DNA of 39,725 nucleotides from Candidatus Woesearchaeota archaeon (GTDB lineage: Archaea > Nanobdellota > Nanobdellia > Woesearchaeales > JAIPIC01), in contig JAIPIC010000012.1 in the NCBI GenBank assembly GCA_021734865.1, positions 1 through 39,725 of the forward strand, given 5' to 3'. This document shows, piece by piece, positions 10,301-19,446 of this stretch (its first letter is position 1; every line of letters starts with the position of its first letter). The notes beneath the pieces were generated by a model. The model was not told the DNA's origin and made no database searches. It saw only the letters and a program-made list of their open reading frames with translations. The translations under genes and the position numbers were made by a program.

Positions 10301-13300
10301 CAATATTATTGCAGTATCCTCCTTTTCCAGAAAATGAATCTCGTACCCATATACAATTATCATCCGCATTACAATTTGATTGATCAAAATATGTGTCCTC
10401 ACAAAGGATTTCAATATACGTCGTGTTATCCCAGTTTATATCACACTCAGATCCAAATTTAGAATCCTCCCAAAGACATGATGGCTGTGATAAGCACGAT
10501 GATTGGTCATTGTCAAACTGCCAGCAGTCCTCACTTTTGGTAATATTTGGTTCGCACCATCCAGTTCTAAGTTCACAGAACGCATTTGATCCGCATGAAT
10601 TCTCGTCAAGACCAAAGCAGACCGGTTCACACCAACCTCCATTATCAGAGTTTATGTCCTGCATCCAAGTGCAGTATTGACTGTTCTTATTGCATTGCTG
10701 CTGAGTGGTCACACTGCTATTGTGGCATTTTGCGAACATGACATATTCACACACACCACCTTTTGGATTATTTTCATCATCCATCCATAAACAGTTGCCA
10801 GTACATTTTCCTTCTGGTTTTCCAAAGCAGACTTCTGCTTTTGTGAAATTCAAGTCACATCTACCGCCTGAAGTTGTGTAAGTACATGCACCACTCTGAT
10901 TATTACATTCATCAGAGCTGTCATCGTATTGCCAACAAACCTCAGATGGATGACCACACCAACTTCCTCCAAAAGGATCAGTTATCCACTTACAGTTCAT
11001 AGTTGATCCAGAATATGTTGGACTGGATTCGCAGTCTTGCTGACCATATCTCCAACATTCATGCATTAATCCACCTTCTCCACATTCTGGCGCGAAGAAA
11101 CAGTCTGGATCATCACAGTCTGCCATTTCGTCATTGTCGTCATCCTTTGCGTTGAAGCAAATCTCATCTGCGAAATTTGCTGGTTCGCAAAATAGTTCGT
11201 TCTCATTGTAAACACAGCTTCCTGCTTCTCCAAGACCATAATTTTCACATTCTGATTGAGAACATTTGAAACAGCTTTCTGAACAGGTCTTATCTGATTT
11301 ATCAATGCATGTTCCCTTGCTGTTATTGTCTAGGTTAGCTGCCCATTTACACTCTGCTGCACTCTCAAGACAGGCTATCTTAGTCTCTGGTTTTGGTGTC
11401 TGTGTATCGTCAGCTATACTATTGCAGGCAAAACAGTTGCTGTCACATCCTCCTGTAGTCTGTGCTGTTGTACTAAATTCACAGTAACCATATCCATTTG
11501 GAGCACTTACATCTGTCACAAACTCACAATTTGCTGGTGAAGTTTCACATGCATTCTGTGCATCAGTTGCCGACGCATATGCAGATGTATTTGTAGGTGT
11601 CTCACATGCCCAGCAGGACTTCATACAATTCCCTTCTCCAGCTTTCATTTCACACCAACATTCGCTCTGCAATACATCATCGCTTTCATTGGAAGGGGTG
11701 CCCATGTCATCACAATATTGATCGCAGGTCCATTCATAACCAGCTTTCTCACACAATGATTTAGTCTTTATGTCAAAGATATCTCCATTTGATCCGACTA
11801 CATCATCAAACTTGAAGACACATTTATCTCTATCCCATCTGCATGGCATATACCATGGACTTCCTGCTATCTGATCGCATAGATCTTCATTGGTGTAAGA
11901 GTTGTAATCTTCACAATATGTTGCCCCTTCTGGAGGCTCCTGCAAATTATCATAACAGGTCTTATCGACATAATCTGTTACGCACTGGCTTCCTCTCCAT
12001 TTACAGCAGTTGCTTAAAGATGCAAGTCCCATACACAGATTCTGGTCTGTTATATTTTCACACTGCACTGCTGAATCTGACTGTCCGACCGCATTGATGG
12101 TTATTGCTAATCCATCTCCACCTACTTCTGAGTTTGGATCGCATGAGCTTGTATCATTGTCATAACTGCATATGCTTACATCCTCACAGGCATCCTCATC
12201 TGCATCAAACAGCCAGCAACCAGGATTATCTCCTTTTGCCTGCTCAGCAAATCCTAAACGATTTCCAGATGGATCATTACAAGTGTTATCTCCCCAGTTA
12301 TACCAGCAATAAAATGTGTCCATACACTTTTTCTCTTTGCCATCAAACTGAGCGCAGAAACCATTTGCAGGTTCACAAAGACCATCTTCGTAAGAACAGT
12401 TTATTATACCGCTATAGGTATTTGCTGCGTCTTCACAAAGGGTTTCGTTACCATCAAATGCCCAACAAGCTAACTCTGAACAATAATCTCCGCTGTCTAC
12501 CCAGACACAGTCAGCATTATCTGTACTGCTGTCACATGCTGTCTGATTGTCCATGTCCCAACATCTGACTTCTTCACACCAGCCCCATGTATCTGCTCTC
12601 CAGTTGCAACTACCGCTTGTATCACACTCATTCTGGTCCAGTTCCCAGCAGCCTTTCTCATAGCAATAATCATAGGTATCATCCCAAACACAATCCACGC
12701 TGTCGGATGTGCTTTCACAGTCTGTCTGTGTAAAGTAGTCCCAACAGCCATCTTCTTTGCACCAGCCACCATCAGTATTCCAGACACATGACCTATCGAG
12801 TGTAGTATTTAAACTTGCGCAGCCAGTTGAGTCTGATGCCTCCCAGCAACCTCTCTCTTCACACCAGCTACCCCAAGATTCATCAACCCATCTGCAAGAA
12901 TCGTTTGCTGCTTCACAAGAAGACTCATCTTTGTTCCAGCAGCTACCATCATTCTCACACCAACCCCAGGATTCATCCCAGTAGCATTTGCTATCATCAG
13001 AACAGCTACTTTCATCCATGTTGTTCCAACAACCTTTTTCAAAGCAAAATTGTCCATTTGCATCCCATGTACATTTTGTTGTAGAATTGCAACCTGATTC
13101 ATTGGTATAATCCCAACATCCTTTCTCATAACAGTAATCCCAGTTTTCATCCCATAGGCATGTGTTATGTGAACTACATTCAGTTTGCGTGTTATAGTTA
13201 GAGCATCCTAGATCATAGCACCAGCCCCAGTCGTCCCATACACATCCTGTAACTGATGTACAGTCAGACTCTGATTCTTTTGACCAACAGCCTTTTTTAT

Positions 13301-16250
13301 AACAATACTGGTAATCATCGCTCCATTCGCAACCACCAAATCTTGTATCAGTAGTACATTCTCCTTTTGTAGAATAATCCCAGCAACCCTGTTCGTAACA
13401 CTGTCCTTCGTCAGGGTCTGAACTTAAAGTATCATCTTCCCATGCACAATCCATATATGCATGCTGTTCACATTCTGTTTTAGAATCACTAAAGGTCCAA
13501 CATCCTTCTCTATGGCAAAATCCTCCATTCTCAATGCCATATCCGTAATCGATAGTTTCATTATCCCAAGCACAACCAGTCACTGCAGTGCAATCATCCT
13601 GATTGTAATATTCCCAACAATCTGTTTCCTTGCAGTTCCCGTTCTCTTCCCAACCACATTGTGATTCCTGAGCTAGGCAGTTACCCTGAGTCTGATAACT
13701 CCAACAACCTTGTTTGTTGCACTCCCCAGTCCATTTACAGCCTTCACTGATACATGTGTCCTGGTCATCGTTATAATTCCAACATTCAAGTGAGTAATCA
13801 CCTTCACATCTTGTTTCCCATGAACAGCTTGAATCACCTGAACAACTTGATTCACTTTTATAATTCCAGCATTCCCTCCGTTGACATTGTCCAGCCTGGT
13901 TCCATACACAATCTTCATCAGCATGTTGGGCGCAGGTGTCATTCTGCCAATAATTCCAGCATCCACGCTCGTTGCATGATTGAGAATTTGTATCCCAGAA
14001 GCAATTCAAGGTGCTATTGTACTGATTACAAGTAGATTCAGTATTAAATGACCAGCATTGCAAATTTTTGCAATTGTTCCATTGGTCATTCCACTGGCAC
14101 TGGGAATTTTGATCACATTGCTGTTTGTTATTATAGTTCCAGCACCCCTCTTCCTGGCACCAGCCCCATTCCTCCCAAGTGCAACTAGCGTCAGAACAGG
14201 AAGTCTGATCACTGTGGCTCCAACAACCTTCTTCAAAACATTGTCCTGTTGTCAGCCATTCACATTTGGATGATCCATCACATTCTGTAGGATTGTTGTA
14301 ATCCCAGCATCCTGGCCTCTCACACCAGTGACTATTTTGCCACCAGCATCCATTGTCTGAATTATCCTCACAAGTTGTCTGATCTCCATAATCACCACAC
14401 ATTACCGTGCATCCAATAGGGTGCTCATCATCAACGGGCCAACCGCATTCACAGCCTCCTCTCCAGCGACACTCTACGCCATTATCATCATGGGATTCAC
14501 AAGAAGTCTCATCGTCCCATGCCCAGCAACCTTGTGTGAAACAATATCCTGTTGCACCACTACTTCCACTTGAACTACCTGAACTGGTGCTTCCATCTGT
14601 AGTCGTATAATTCTCCCAACCACATCCAAGTGAGCTATCTAAGCAGGCCTCTTCACTCTCATAATTCCAACAGCCTTCCTCTTCACACCAACCATTATCA
14701 TTTGTCCATCTGCATTCTTTGTCAGTCAATGAAGAATTCAGATTATTACATTCAGATTGTGACTCAGCATTCCAACAGCCCTTATCTTCACACTGATGCA
14801 TTTCTTCTCTCCAAGTGCAAGTGTCATTGTTGGCTAAGCAACTAGTTTCATCGTAATCCCAACATCCTTGCTGCATACATTCTCCCCATGCACATTCAGA
14901 GTCCGCTATACAAGTTTCGCTATCTTGATAACCCCAACATTGACCTCCTGGTCCAGAAGATCCGCCGCCGCCACTTGAAGTAGGGGTTGGCCCTGATTGG
15001 ATAGGTTCCTCATTAATATAGAAAGTTCCTTCAAATGATGGTTGTTGGAATCCATCCCAGTTTGGTATGCACATTGGATCACCATCATCAGCAGTCAAAT
15101 CCCAAACACAATTTCCAGTACCAGCATATTCAGCATCACATTCTGTTTGATCCAAGTAATGGCAGGCATCGCAGATTTCATCTTCTGAGATATAACTGCA
15201 TCCAACCTGTTGTCCACACGCAGAAGAATCTTCATCAAATTCCTCACAGCTCAAGCACGCATCCTCAGCAGATTCATTATAATATGTGCACCCACGCCTG
15301 TAACAAGTACTTTCATCCCCATCAAAATCTTCACAGCTTCCTAGTTCTCCACCACCATCTCCATCTGGAGGTGTGTTTTTCATCATTGCAGGATGGCATT
15401 TTGCCTCCCATTGGCAATTTAAGTTAAGATTAAAAATATCACCTGTACAAGCTGTTTCATTATAGTCTGTGTACATATAACAGTCAGCAAAGAAACATTC
15501 CTGATCATCTTCGTTCCAATAACAACCTGCTTGACTACAAGTTGAGTTAGTTTCATATTCCCAGCATGCTCCTGATTCTTGACACCATCCGCCCATATTG
15601 GACCATTCGTCTGTGAACCATTCACAACCAGATTCAGCACTGCACTCATCTTCATCCTCGTAGTTCCAGCATCCGACTTCTTCACAATAGTCATGTGATT
15701 TCCACATACAACCATCAGCACCATCACATGATGAGCTGGACTCATGCTCCCAGCACCCACTCATTTCCATACAAGTCCTACCATCCCATAAGCATCCATT
15801 TTCTTCATGGGCTTCACAAGAATTCTTATCATCATAGTTCCAACAGTTAATCTCACCACAATATGGTGTCCCTTCCCAGAAGCACCCATCTGAATCTTCA
15901 CAATCAGATCTTTCATTATAGTTCCAGCATGCCATATTATCTTCGCACCATCCTGAAGATCCTTCAGCTTTCCACTGGCAATTTAGTCCCATATCAGATG
16001 CACCGGAGTTACATTCTTCCTGTCCCAAGAAATCCCAACAACTGATTTCATGACAGTACTTTCCCCAGAAGTCCCAGCGACAATTGGGCTGGTCAAGACA
16101 ACCTTCCTTATTGTTGTCAAAGTCCCAACAATCATATCCATACCCATATGTTTCATCAACATTAAAATCTGGCTCTTGAGCCTGTTCTGCATACATAACA
16201 AATGCCAAAGCACATAGAATTATAACAGCGATAAGTGTATTGTTTTTCAT
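7347..16250 (-). CDS. Giant Cys/Trp-rich repeat surface protein (2967 aa) with signal peptide, about 50 CW-type repeats, MopE-like acidic motifs, PGF-pre-PGF-like domain, C-terminal TM
   Basis: Uninterrupted 8.9-kb ORF; SD-like GAGGTG 8 nt before ATG; hydrophobic N-terminus (IAVIILCALAFVMYAEQA); repeated CWxYxxxxxCxxxxxCxWxxxxxxCxExG units; TM ILWISGIVIVLILVVIIFLMM. Confidence 0.93.
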   Translation of the reverse strand: MKNNTLIAVIILCALAFVMYAEQAQEPDFNVDETYGYGYDCWDFDNNKEGCLDQPNCRWDFWGKYCHEISCWDFLGQEECNSGASDMGLNCQWKAEGSSGWCEDNMACWNYNERSDCEDSDGCFWEGTPYCGEINCWNYDDKNSCEAHEENGCLWDGRTCMEMSGCWEHESSSSCDGADGCMWKSHDYCEEVGCWNYEDEDECSAESGCEWFTDEWSNMGGWCQESGACWEYETNSTCSQAGCYWNEDDQECFFADCYMYTDYNETACTGDIFNLNLNCQWEAKCHPAMMKNTPPDGDGGGELGSCEDFDGDESTCYRRGCTYYNESAEDACLSCEEFDEDSSACGQQVGCSYISEDEICDACHYLDQTECDAEYAGTGNCVWDLTADDGDPMCIPNWDGFQQPSFEGTFYINEEPIQSGPTPTSSGGGGSSGPGGQCWGYQDSETCIADSECAWGECMQQGCWDYDETSCLANNDTCTWREEMHQCEDKGCWNAESQSECNNLNSSLTDKECRWTNDNGWCEEEGCWNYESEEACLDSSLGCGWENYTTTDGSTSSGSSSGSSGATGYCFTQGCWAWDDETSCESHDDNGVECRWRGGCECGWPVDDEHPIGCTVMCGDYGDQTTCEDNSDNGCWWQNSHWCERPGCWDYNNPTECDGSSKCEWLTTGQCFEEGCWSHSDQTSCSDASCTWEEWGWCQEEGCWNYNNKQQCDQNSQCQWNDQWNNCKNLQCWSFNTESTCNQYNSTLNCFWDTNSQSCNERGCWNYWQNDTCAQHADEDCVWNQAGQCQRRECWNYKSESSCSGDSSCSWETRCEGDYSLECWNYNDDQDTCISEGCKWTGECNKQGCWSYQTQGNCLAQESQCGWEENGNCKETDCWEYYNQDDCTAVTGCAWDNETIDYGYGIENGGFCHREGCWTFSDSKTECEQHAYMDCAWEDDTLSSDPDEGQCYEQGCWDYSTKGECTTDTRFGGCEWSDDYQYCYKKGCWSKESESDCTSVTGCVWDDWGWCYDLGCSNYNTQTECSSHNTCLWDENWDYCYEKGCWDYTNESGCNSTTKCTWDANGQFCFEKGCWNNMDESSCSDDSKCYWDESWGWCENDGSCWNKDESSCEAANDSCRWVDESWGSWCEERGCWEASDSTGCASLNTTLDRSCVWNTDGGWCKEDGCWDYFTQTDCESTSDSVDCVWDDTYDYCYEKGCWELDQNECDTSGSCNWRADTWGWCEEVRCWDMDNQTACDSSTDNADCVWVDSGDYCSELACWAFDGNETLCEDAANTYSGIINCSYEDGLCEPANGFCAQFDGKEKKCMDTFYCWYNWGDNTCNDPSGNRLGFAEQAKGDNPGCWLFDADEDACEDVSICSYDNDTSSCDPNSEVGGDGLAITINAVGQSDSAVQCENITDQNLCMGLASLSNCCKWRGSQCVTDYVDKTCYDNLQEPPEGATYCEDYNSYTNEDLCDQIAGSPWYMPCRWDRDKCVFKFDDVVGSNGDIFDIKTKSLCEKAGYEWTCDQYCDDMGTPSNESDDVLQSECWCEMKAGEGNCMKSCWACETPTNTSAYASATDAQNACETSPANCEFVTDVSAPNGYGYCEFSTTAQTTGGCDSNCFACNSIADDTQTPKPETKIACLESAAECKWAANLDNNSKGTCIDKSDKTCSESCFKCSQSECENYGLGEAGSCVYNENELFCEPANFADEICFNAKDDDNDEMADCDDPDCFFAPECGEGGLMHECWRYGQQDCESSPTYSGSTMNCKWITDPFGGSWCGHPSEVCWQYDDSSDECNNQSGACTYTTSGGRCDLNFTKAEVCFGKPEGKCTGNCLWMDDENNPKGGVCEYVMFAKCHNSSVTTQQQCNKNSQYCTWMQDINSDNGGWCEPVCFGLDENSCGSNAFCELRTGWCEPNITKSEDCWQFDNDQSSCLSQPSCLWEDSKFGSECDINWDNTTYIEILCEDTYFDQSNCNADDNCIWVRDSFSGKGGYCNNIADECHTFQNESQCDAQSEFGCKWASNKCVSTCEYDSVILGTDCSQLTGCTAFSGFCEPKGAGMMFQEMDTPPEIVGMDDCPETNKSNHTDICGLGVKEGRDVFGVGLNVVSMSGAAACNGKRVLEDREAMTLTADTMTGTSPLKAEFYIDSNGVETGGCNSSNNAQIGFEFKIVIESTLADKKKVNRYECINRQWESTDVEAATKVNAMCQEVGGPIVMIEKSTLLETGKWDMTEDIRLYALTKNLSSGRSIDAVSGKYTPGATDTFTENCFGFEDMDGDGLAPDQDPDCKDLKKGGKKLAENCYTAGDEDNDGFENCDDPDCKMKPECGGNLFEFNVENDTTQAKIESYEVDEFVDAAFVKYDSSEPANGSLLFYGNDSSCSRRNSTLLDIGITQSDVPAYKIWHDGPIDVRHTGFDLVNGTTYYFKLKVCDKAGNPCGVSACLNFTTETSLTSCGVKCRPVFDIRYDAPAGDENLNGTSVQWNFGSGYQAKGCNGKGSIKKNSNETTNISVKIGNSDASNPWNMEFKGMDVKGVIDGNKTSLGEGDIIVNTTNNISFVGMDHDKWEDIKDELLPDSIDICVPGNVSELWHCNNASEVGNQYCTNVTNLTTAGPAYNTVWECTEFTVPSDLGFSVYYGAGAGTDETGDVCGDGTCGPDEQYYWNCAADCTCGNGVCDDGESHANCPTDCEEDTDDDTGGLPLIMKGGGGGGAAPQSKNEVSKSFQNINAGDIKEMATTAELLGLTKVAFKAKNGRSDVEFKFQVRSTVSTSKALRNHYQFIEISKTNIENEDMEDITLTFKVNKSWMSENGLAKEQVAMYRWVDPEWVELQTAHKESTDTAEYYTAVTPGFSYFAIAEKESTSDGDQPTGCPEDALTCPDGTVVVRDPNNNCEFPACPDTQPPGDVVCAQDTMECEDGSYVSRDPNKNCEFRPCPIIDSKDDSTIPQLPILWISGIVIVLILVVIIFLMMRKHSEISPGHPEE
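10130..11065 (-). repeat. Second block of about 8 CW-type repeats, more divergent
   Basis: ECWRYGQQDCESSPTYSGSTMNCKWITDPFGGSWCGH; CWQFDNDQSSCLSQPSCLWEDSKFGSECD; CHTFQNESQCDAQSEFGCKWASNKC. Confidence 0.8.
12140..16130 (-). repeat. Main block of about 40 tandem protein-level CW repeats (4 Cys each)
   Basis: Manual alignment of units, e.g. CWNYEDEDECSAESGCEWFTDEWSNMGGWCQES, CWDYTNESGCNSTTKCTWDANGQFCFEKG, CWDYFTQTDCESTSDSVDCVWDDTYDYCYEKG. Confidence 0.9.
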
Positions 16251-16272
16251 AAATTACCCACCTCAAGTATGA

Positions 16273-16289
16273 ACGGACATTTTGTCCGT
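16273..16289. promoter_or_regulatory. Perfect inverted repeat ACGGACA-TTT-TGTCCGT in the leader of the giant gene
   Basis: 7-bp stem, 3-nt loop, between the TATA-like element (16308-16318) and SD (16256-16264). Confidence 0.6.
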
Positions 16290-16307
16290 AAATTTCTTAA
16301 TTTACAT

Positions 16308-16318
16308 CATATTTAAAC
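16308..16318 (-). promoter_or_regulatory. TATA-box-like element of the giant gene
   Basis: Minus-strand GTTTAAATATG about 60 bp upstream of the ATG. Confidence 0.45.
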
Positions 16319-16387
16319 CTTTCTAACCTTCATCTCAAATATAAAAAAACAAAACATTCAGAAATATCGTCTATGGTATGGAAAAAT

Positions 16388-16417
16388 GTATAGTCTGATT
16401 TTACCAAAAGACTATAC
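16388..16417. repeat. Inverted repeat GTATAGTCT-(12 nt)-AGACTATAC between folC and the giant gene
   Basis: 9-bp perfect stem; followed by ATTTTTCC on the minus strand; possible folC 3'-end structure. Confidence 0.4.
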
Positions 16418-16518
16418 TGAATATATTCATAAAGTAAACAGCATAGTTCACTGATATTGTCAGATTGTAGCCAAGATATCAACTTAACTCACTCGAAAAA
16501 TAAGGATTTATGGATCAA

Positions 16519-17685
16519 TTACAAGAATTCCTTAGCTAAATAGCATGAACCTACAACTAGAATACTACCAGTAAATGTCTTTCTGGCTATTTTCACAGCT
16601 GTTTTGGGATCTTCAGCAATGATTATCTTTTCGTTGAAAAATTTTGATAATTCATACGGCTGCATGGATCGAGGTGCATTAGGACGTGTAAGAATTATTC
16701 TGCTTGTCTTATCCTGTATCAGAGCAGCCATCTCTTTAATTGGCTTGTCCTTAAGTACACCAAATACGATAGGTATATCATCTGGCATCTCTTTTAATAT
16801 CACTCTCAATCCAGCCGGGTTGTGCGCACAATCTATGATTAGATCGTCGACTTTTTGAAATCTCCCTGGCCATTTTGTATTCTTCAACGCATCTTGAATA
16901 ATCTTTTTTTTTGATTTTTTGGATTTATCATTGTAACTCGAATCGTAACTCAAATTAAGAATCTGATCCGCTGCCTTTATTGCCAAAGCAGCATTCATCT
17001 TCTGAAATTCTCCCTTCAAGGACAACTCAAATTCTTTGGTCATGTTATTTGCATCTTTTATAACCATCAATTTGGACCCTTTACTGCTACAATGCTGCTT
17101 AATAACCTCCAATGCTTCTGCCTGTGCTCCTGTGATACAAGGTATTTCTTTTTTGATTATGGCAGCTTTCTCCTCTGCAATCTGTTTTATTGTTGTTCCG
17201 AGGTATTCTGTATGATCAAGCGACACATTAGTTATAATTGTTAAAATTGGATTAACTATATTTGTCGAATCCAGTCTGCCACCCATTCCGGTCTCAATGA
17301 TAGCGTAATCCACTTTTTCCTCTAAGAAATACAATAATGCTATAGCTGTCAGTATTTCAAACACACTCTCGTCTGCTCTTTTGGAAAAAACAGTATCAAA
17401 TAATTGGTTAAATCGCTCCTTAGAGATTGCAACATTGTCAACTTGGAACTGTTCATATACCTCATGGAGATATGGAGAAGTGAACAACCCTACCTTAAAT
17501 CCACTTTCGATGAGTATCTGATTTAAGAACGCACATGTCGAACCTTTTCCGTTTGTCCCAGCGACATGGATGATCTTGAGCTTATCTTGAGGATTATCTA
17601 ATTTCAGGCAGATATTCCTAATTCTTTCTAGGCCAAGCTTTCTTTTATCCCAACCTATTTTTTTCAACGTTTCCAGTGGATCCAT
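16519..17685 (-). CDS. folC: Folylpolyglutamate/dihydrofolate synthase family (Mur ligase superfamily)
   Basis: 388 aa; HVAGTNGKGSTCAFLNQIL, FTSPYLHEVYEQFQVDN, ETGMGGRLDSTNIV, DCAHNPAGLRVIL. Confidence 0.93.
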   Translation of the reverse strand: MDPLETLKKIGWDKRKLGLERIRNICLKLDNPQDKLKIIHVAGTNGKGSTCAFLNQILIESGFKVGLFTSPYLHEVYEQFQVDNVAISKERFNQLFDTVFSKRADESVFEILTAIALLYFLEEKVDYAIIETGMGGRLDSTNIVNPILTIITNVSLDHTEYLGTTIKQIAEEKAAIIKKEIPCITGAQAEALEVIKQHCSSKGSKLMVIKDANNMTKEFELSLKGEFQKMNAALAIKAADQILNLSYDSSYNDKSKKSKKKIIQDALKNTKWPGRFQKVDDLIIDCAHNPAGLRVILKEMPDDIPIVFGVLKDKPIKEMAALIQDKTSRIILTRPNAPRSMQPYELSKFFNEKIIIAEDPKTAVKIARKTFTGSILVVGSCYLAKEFL

Positions 17686-17775
17686 CTGTTTTTCCTTGTC
17701 CCAGTATGCTTAATGCCCATAAAAAAATTCTGCTTGGAATAGTACTATTTGAAATAGTCCTATTCTGCAACATTA

Positions 17776-19380
17776 TTAGTGTAGGAACACTCTTGTTCCG
17801 CAAAAGATCATCGCTATACCATGTTCATCTGCAGCCTTAATGACCTCTTCATCGCGGATAGACCCACCTGGCTGAATGATTGCTGAAATTCCTGCTTTAG
17901 CAGCTTCATCAACTCCATCTCTGAAGGGAAAGAATGCATCAGAAACCATTATCGAACCCTTGGCCTTTTCACCAGCCTTTCGGGTGGCAATGATCGAAGA
18001 ATCTACCCTTGACATCTGTCCTGCACCAATCCCGACTGTGACCCCATCATTAGCATACAATACTGAATTAGATTTGACATGTTTGCATACTTTTAAGGCA
18101 AAAATCATATCTTTTAACTGCTCTCTTGTAACCTTTTTTGTTGTCACACACATGACTTTCTTTAATTCTCCTTCCTTGGCTTGAGATGTCATTTGTGCGA
18201 TCTGTTCGGTCGTTGGGTTTGGATTATCCTCAATCTCTATGGTTTCAGGATCAATTTTTGGGAAATTTGTTGATTTAATCAGCATTCCACCTGCTACTTT
18301 CTTTGTTGTGAATTTATCTGGATTGACAGGGGGTGCCTCGATGCCTTCAAGTCTCAATAGACGCACGTTCTTCTTTTCTTTGAATATTGCCTGAGATTCC
18401 TTATCAAAATCTGGGGCAATTATCACTTCGATGAATTTGTCCTTTAGAAATTCAGCGCATCCTACTGTGAAAGGACGGTTCATCGCAATAACACATCCAA
18501 ACGCAGATAGTGGGTCTGCATTATAGGCTTTTTTTAATGCATCTTCAATGTTTTCTGCTACAGCTGCACCGCTGGGATTAGCATGTTTTATAACTGCGCA
18601 CGCAGGCTGTGTAAATTCTTTAACAATATTAAGCGCTCCGTCTCCGTCCATGATGTTGTTATATGAAAGTTCTTTTCCCTGAAGCTGCTGTGCATTTGCC
18701 AGTCCAGGTTCTTTTGATGATGCGTCCTTATAGAAAGCTGCAGTTTGGTAAGGGTTTTCTCCATATCGTAGCTGTTGGACTTTTTTTCCCGCAAAGAAAT
18801 ATGTGTTTGGCACTTCTGCATTATCCAGATAGTTTGTTATGACAGAATCATACCTTGCTGTATGGGAAAAGACATCAAGAGCGAGTTTTTTCCTGAAATC
18901 CTCATCAAGTGAGTCAAATTTGGACATGAATTGCTTATATCTGCCTGGGTTTGTTAGTATTATGACATCTCTGAAGTTTTTTGCTGCTGCCCTGAGAAGG
19001 CTTGGACCACCAATATCTATTTTTTCGATAGCTTCATCGAAGGTGCATCCTTTACTGACAGTTTCCTCGAATGGATACAGGTTTACAACTACAATATCAA
19101 TCGGTTCAATTTCATTTTCTTTTAATTGCGTTATATGATCAGGATTATCCCTCACTGCAAGCAGACCTGCAAAGATTTTAGGGTTCAATGTCTTGACACG
19201 TCCGTCCAGCATTTCCGGGAATCCGGTATAATCAGACACTTTTGTTATTTTGACTCCGGCAGACTCAAGAGCTTTTGCTGTTCCACCTGTAGATATTATC
19301 TCAATGCCTTTATCCTGAAGGAATTTTCCCAATTCTTCAATTCCTGTTTTATCTGAAACACTAATAATTGCTTTTTTCAT
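17776..19380 (-). CDS. purH: Bifunctional AICAR formyltransferase / IMP cyclohydrolase
   Basis: 534 aa; MKKAIISVSDKTGIEELGKFLQDKGIEIISTGGTAKAL, DGRVKTLNPKIFAGLLAVR, IKHANPSGAAVA, DAFFPFRDGVDEAAKAGISAIIQPGGSIRDEEVI. Confidence 0.97.
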   Translation of the reverse strand: MKKAIISVSDKTGIEELGKFLQDKGIEIISTGGTAKALESAGVKITKVSDYTGFPEMLDGRVKTLNPKIFAGLLAVRDNPDHITQLKENEIEPIDIVVVNLYPFEETVSKGCTFDEAIEKIDIGGPSLLRAAAKNFRDVIILTNPGRYKQFMSKFDSLDEDFRKKLALDVFSHTARYDSVITNYLDNAEVPNTYFFAGKKVQQLRYGENPYQTAAFYKDASSKEPGLANAQQLQGKELSYNNIMDGDGALNIVKEFTQPACAVIKHANPSGAAVAENIEDALKKAYNADPLSAFGCVIAMNRPFTVGCAEFLKDKFIEVIIAPDFDKESQAIFKEKKNVRLLRLEGIEAPPVNPDKFTTKKVAGGMLIKSTNFPKIDPETIEIEDNPNPTTEQIAQMTSQAKEGELKKVMCVTTKKVTREQLKDMIFALKVCKHVKSNSVLYANDGVTVGIGAGQMSRVDSSIIATRKAGEKAKGSIMVSDAFFPFRDGVDEAAKAGISAIIQPGGSIRDEEVIKAADEHGIAMIFCGTRVFLH

Positions 19381-19398
19381 TTTATCACCTGTTATTAA

Positions 19399-19440
19399 TC
19401 ATGCATATTTAAGCTGATATTCATGCATATTAAAACTGAT
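19399..19440. repeat. Tandem direct repeat upstream of purH: TCATGCATATTTAAGCTGATAT / TCATGCATATTAAAACTGATxx
   Basis: Two adjacent 22-nt units, 19/22 identical when extended to 19442; the copy nearest purH contains the minus-strand TATA-like GCTTAAATATGC. Confidence 0.6.
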
Positions 19441-19446
19441 TTAATA

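Noticed and set aside
8017-15760. Many antisense and alternate-frame ORFs inside the giant gene (e.g. 12104-12568, 9892-10290, 15035-15427, 13673-13966)
   Set aside because: They result from the biased Cys/Trp/Asp/Glu codon composition of the real minus-strand ORF; no SD, no recognisable motifs, low-complexity Ser/His/Leu-rich translations.
10130-16130. CRISPR or DNA satellite array
   Set aside because: Periodicity is at the protein level with variable unit length and divergent nucleotide sequence; no near-identical DNA repeats with regular spacers.
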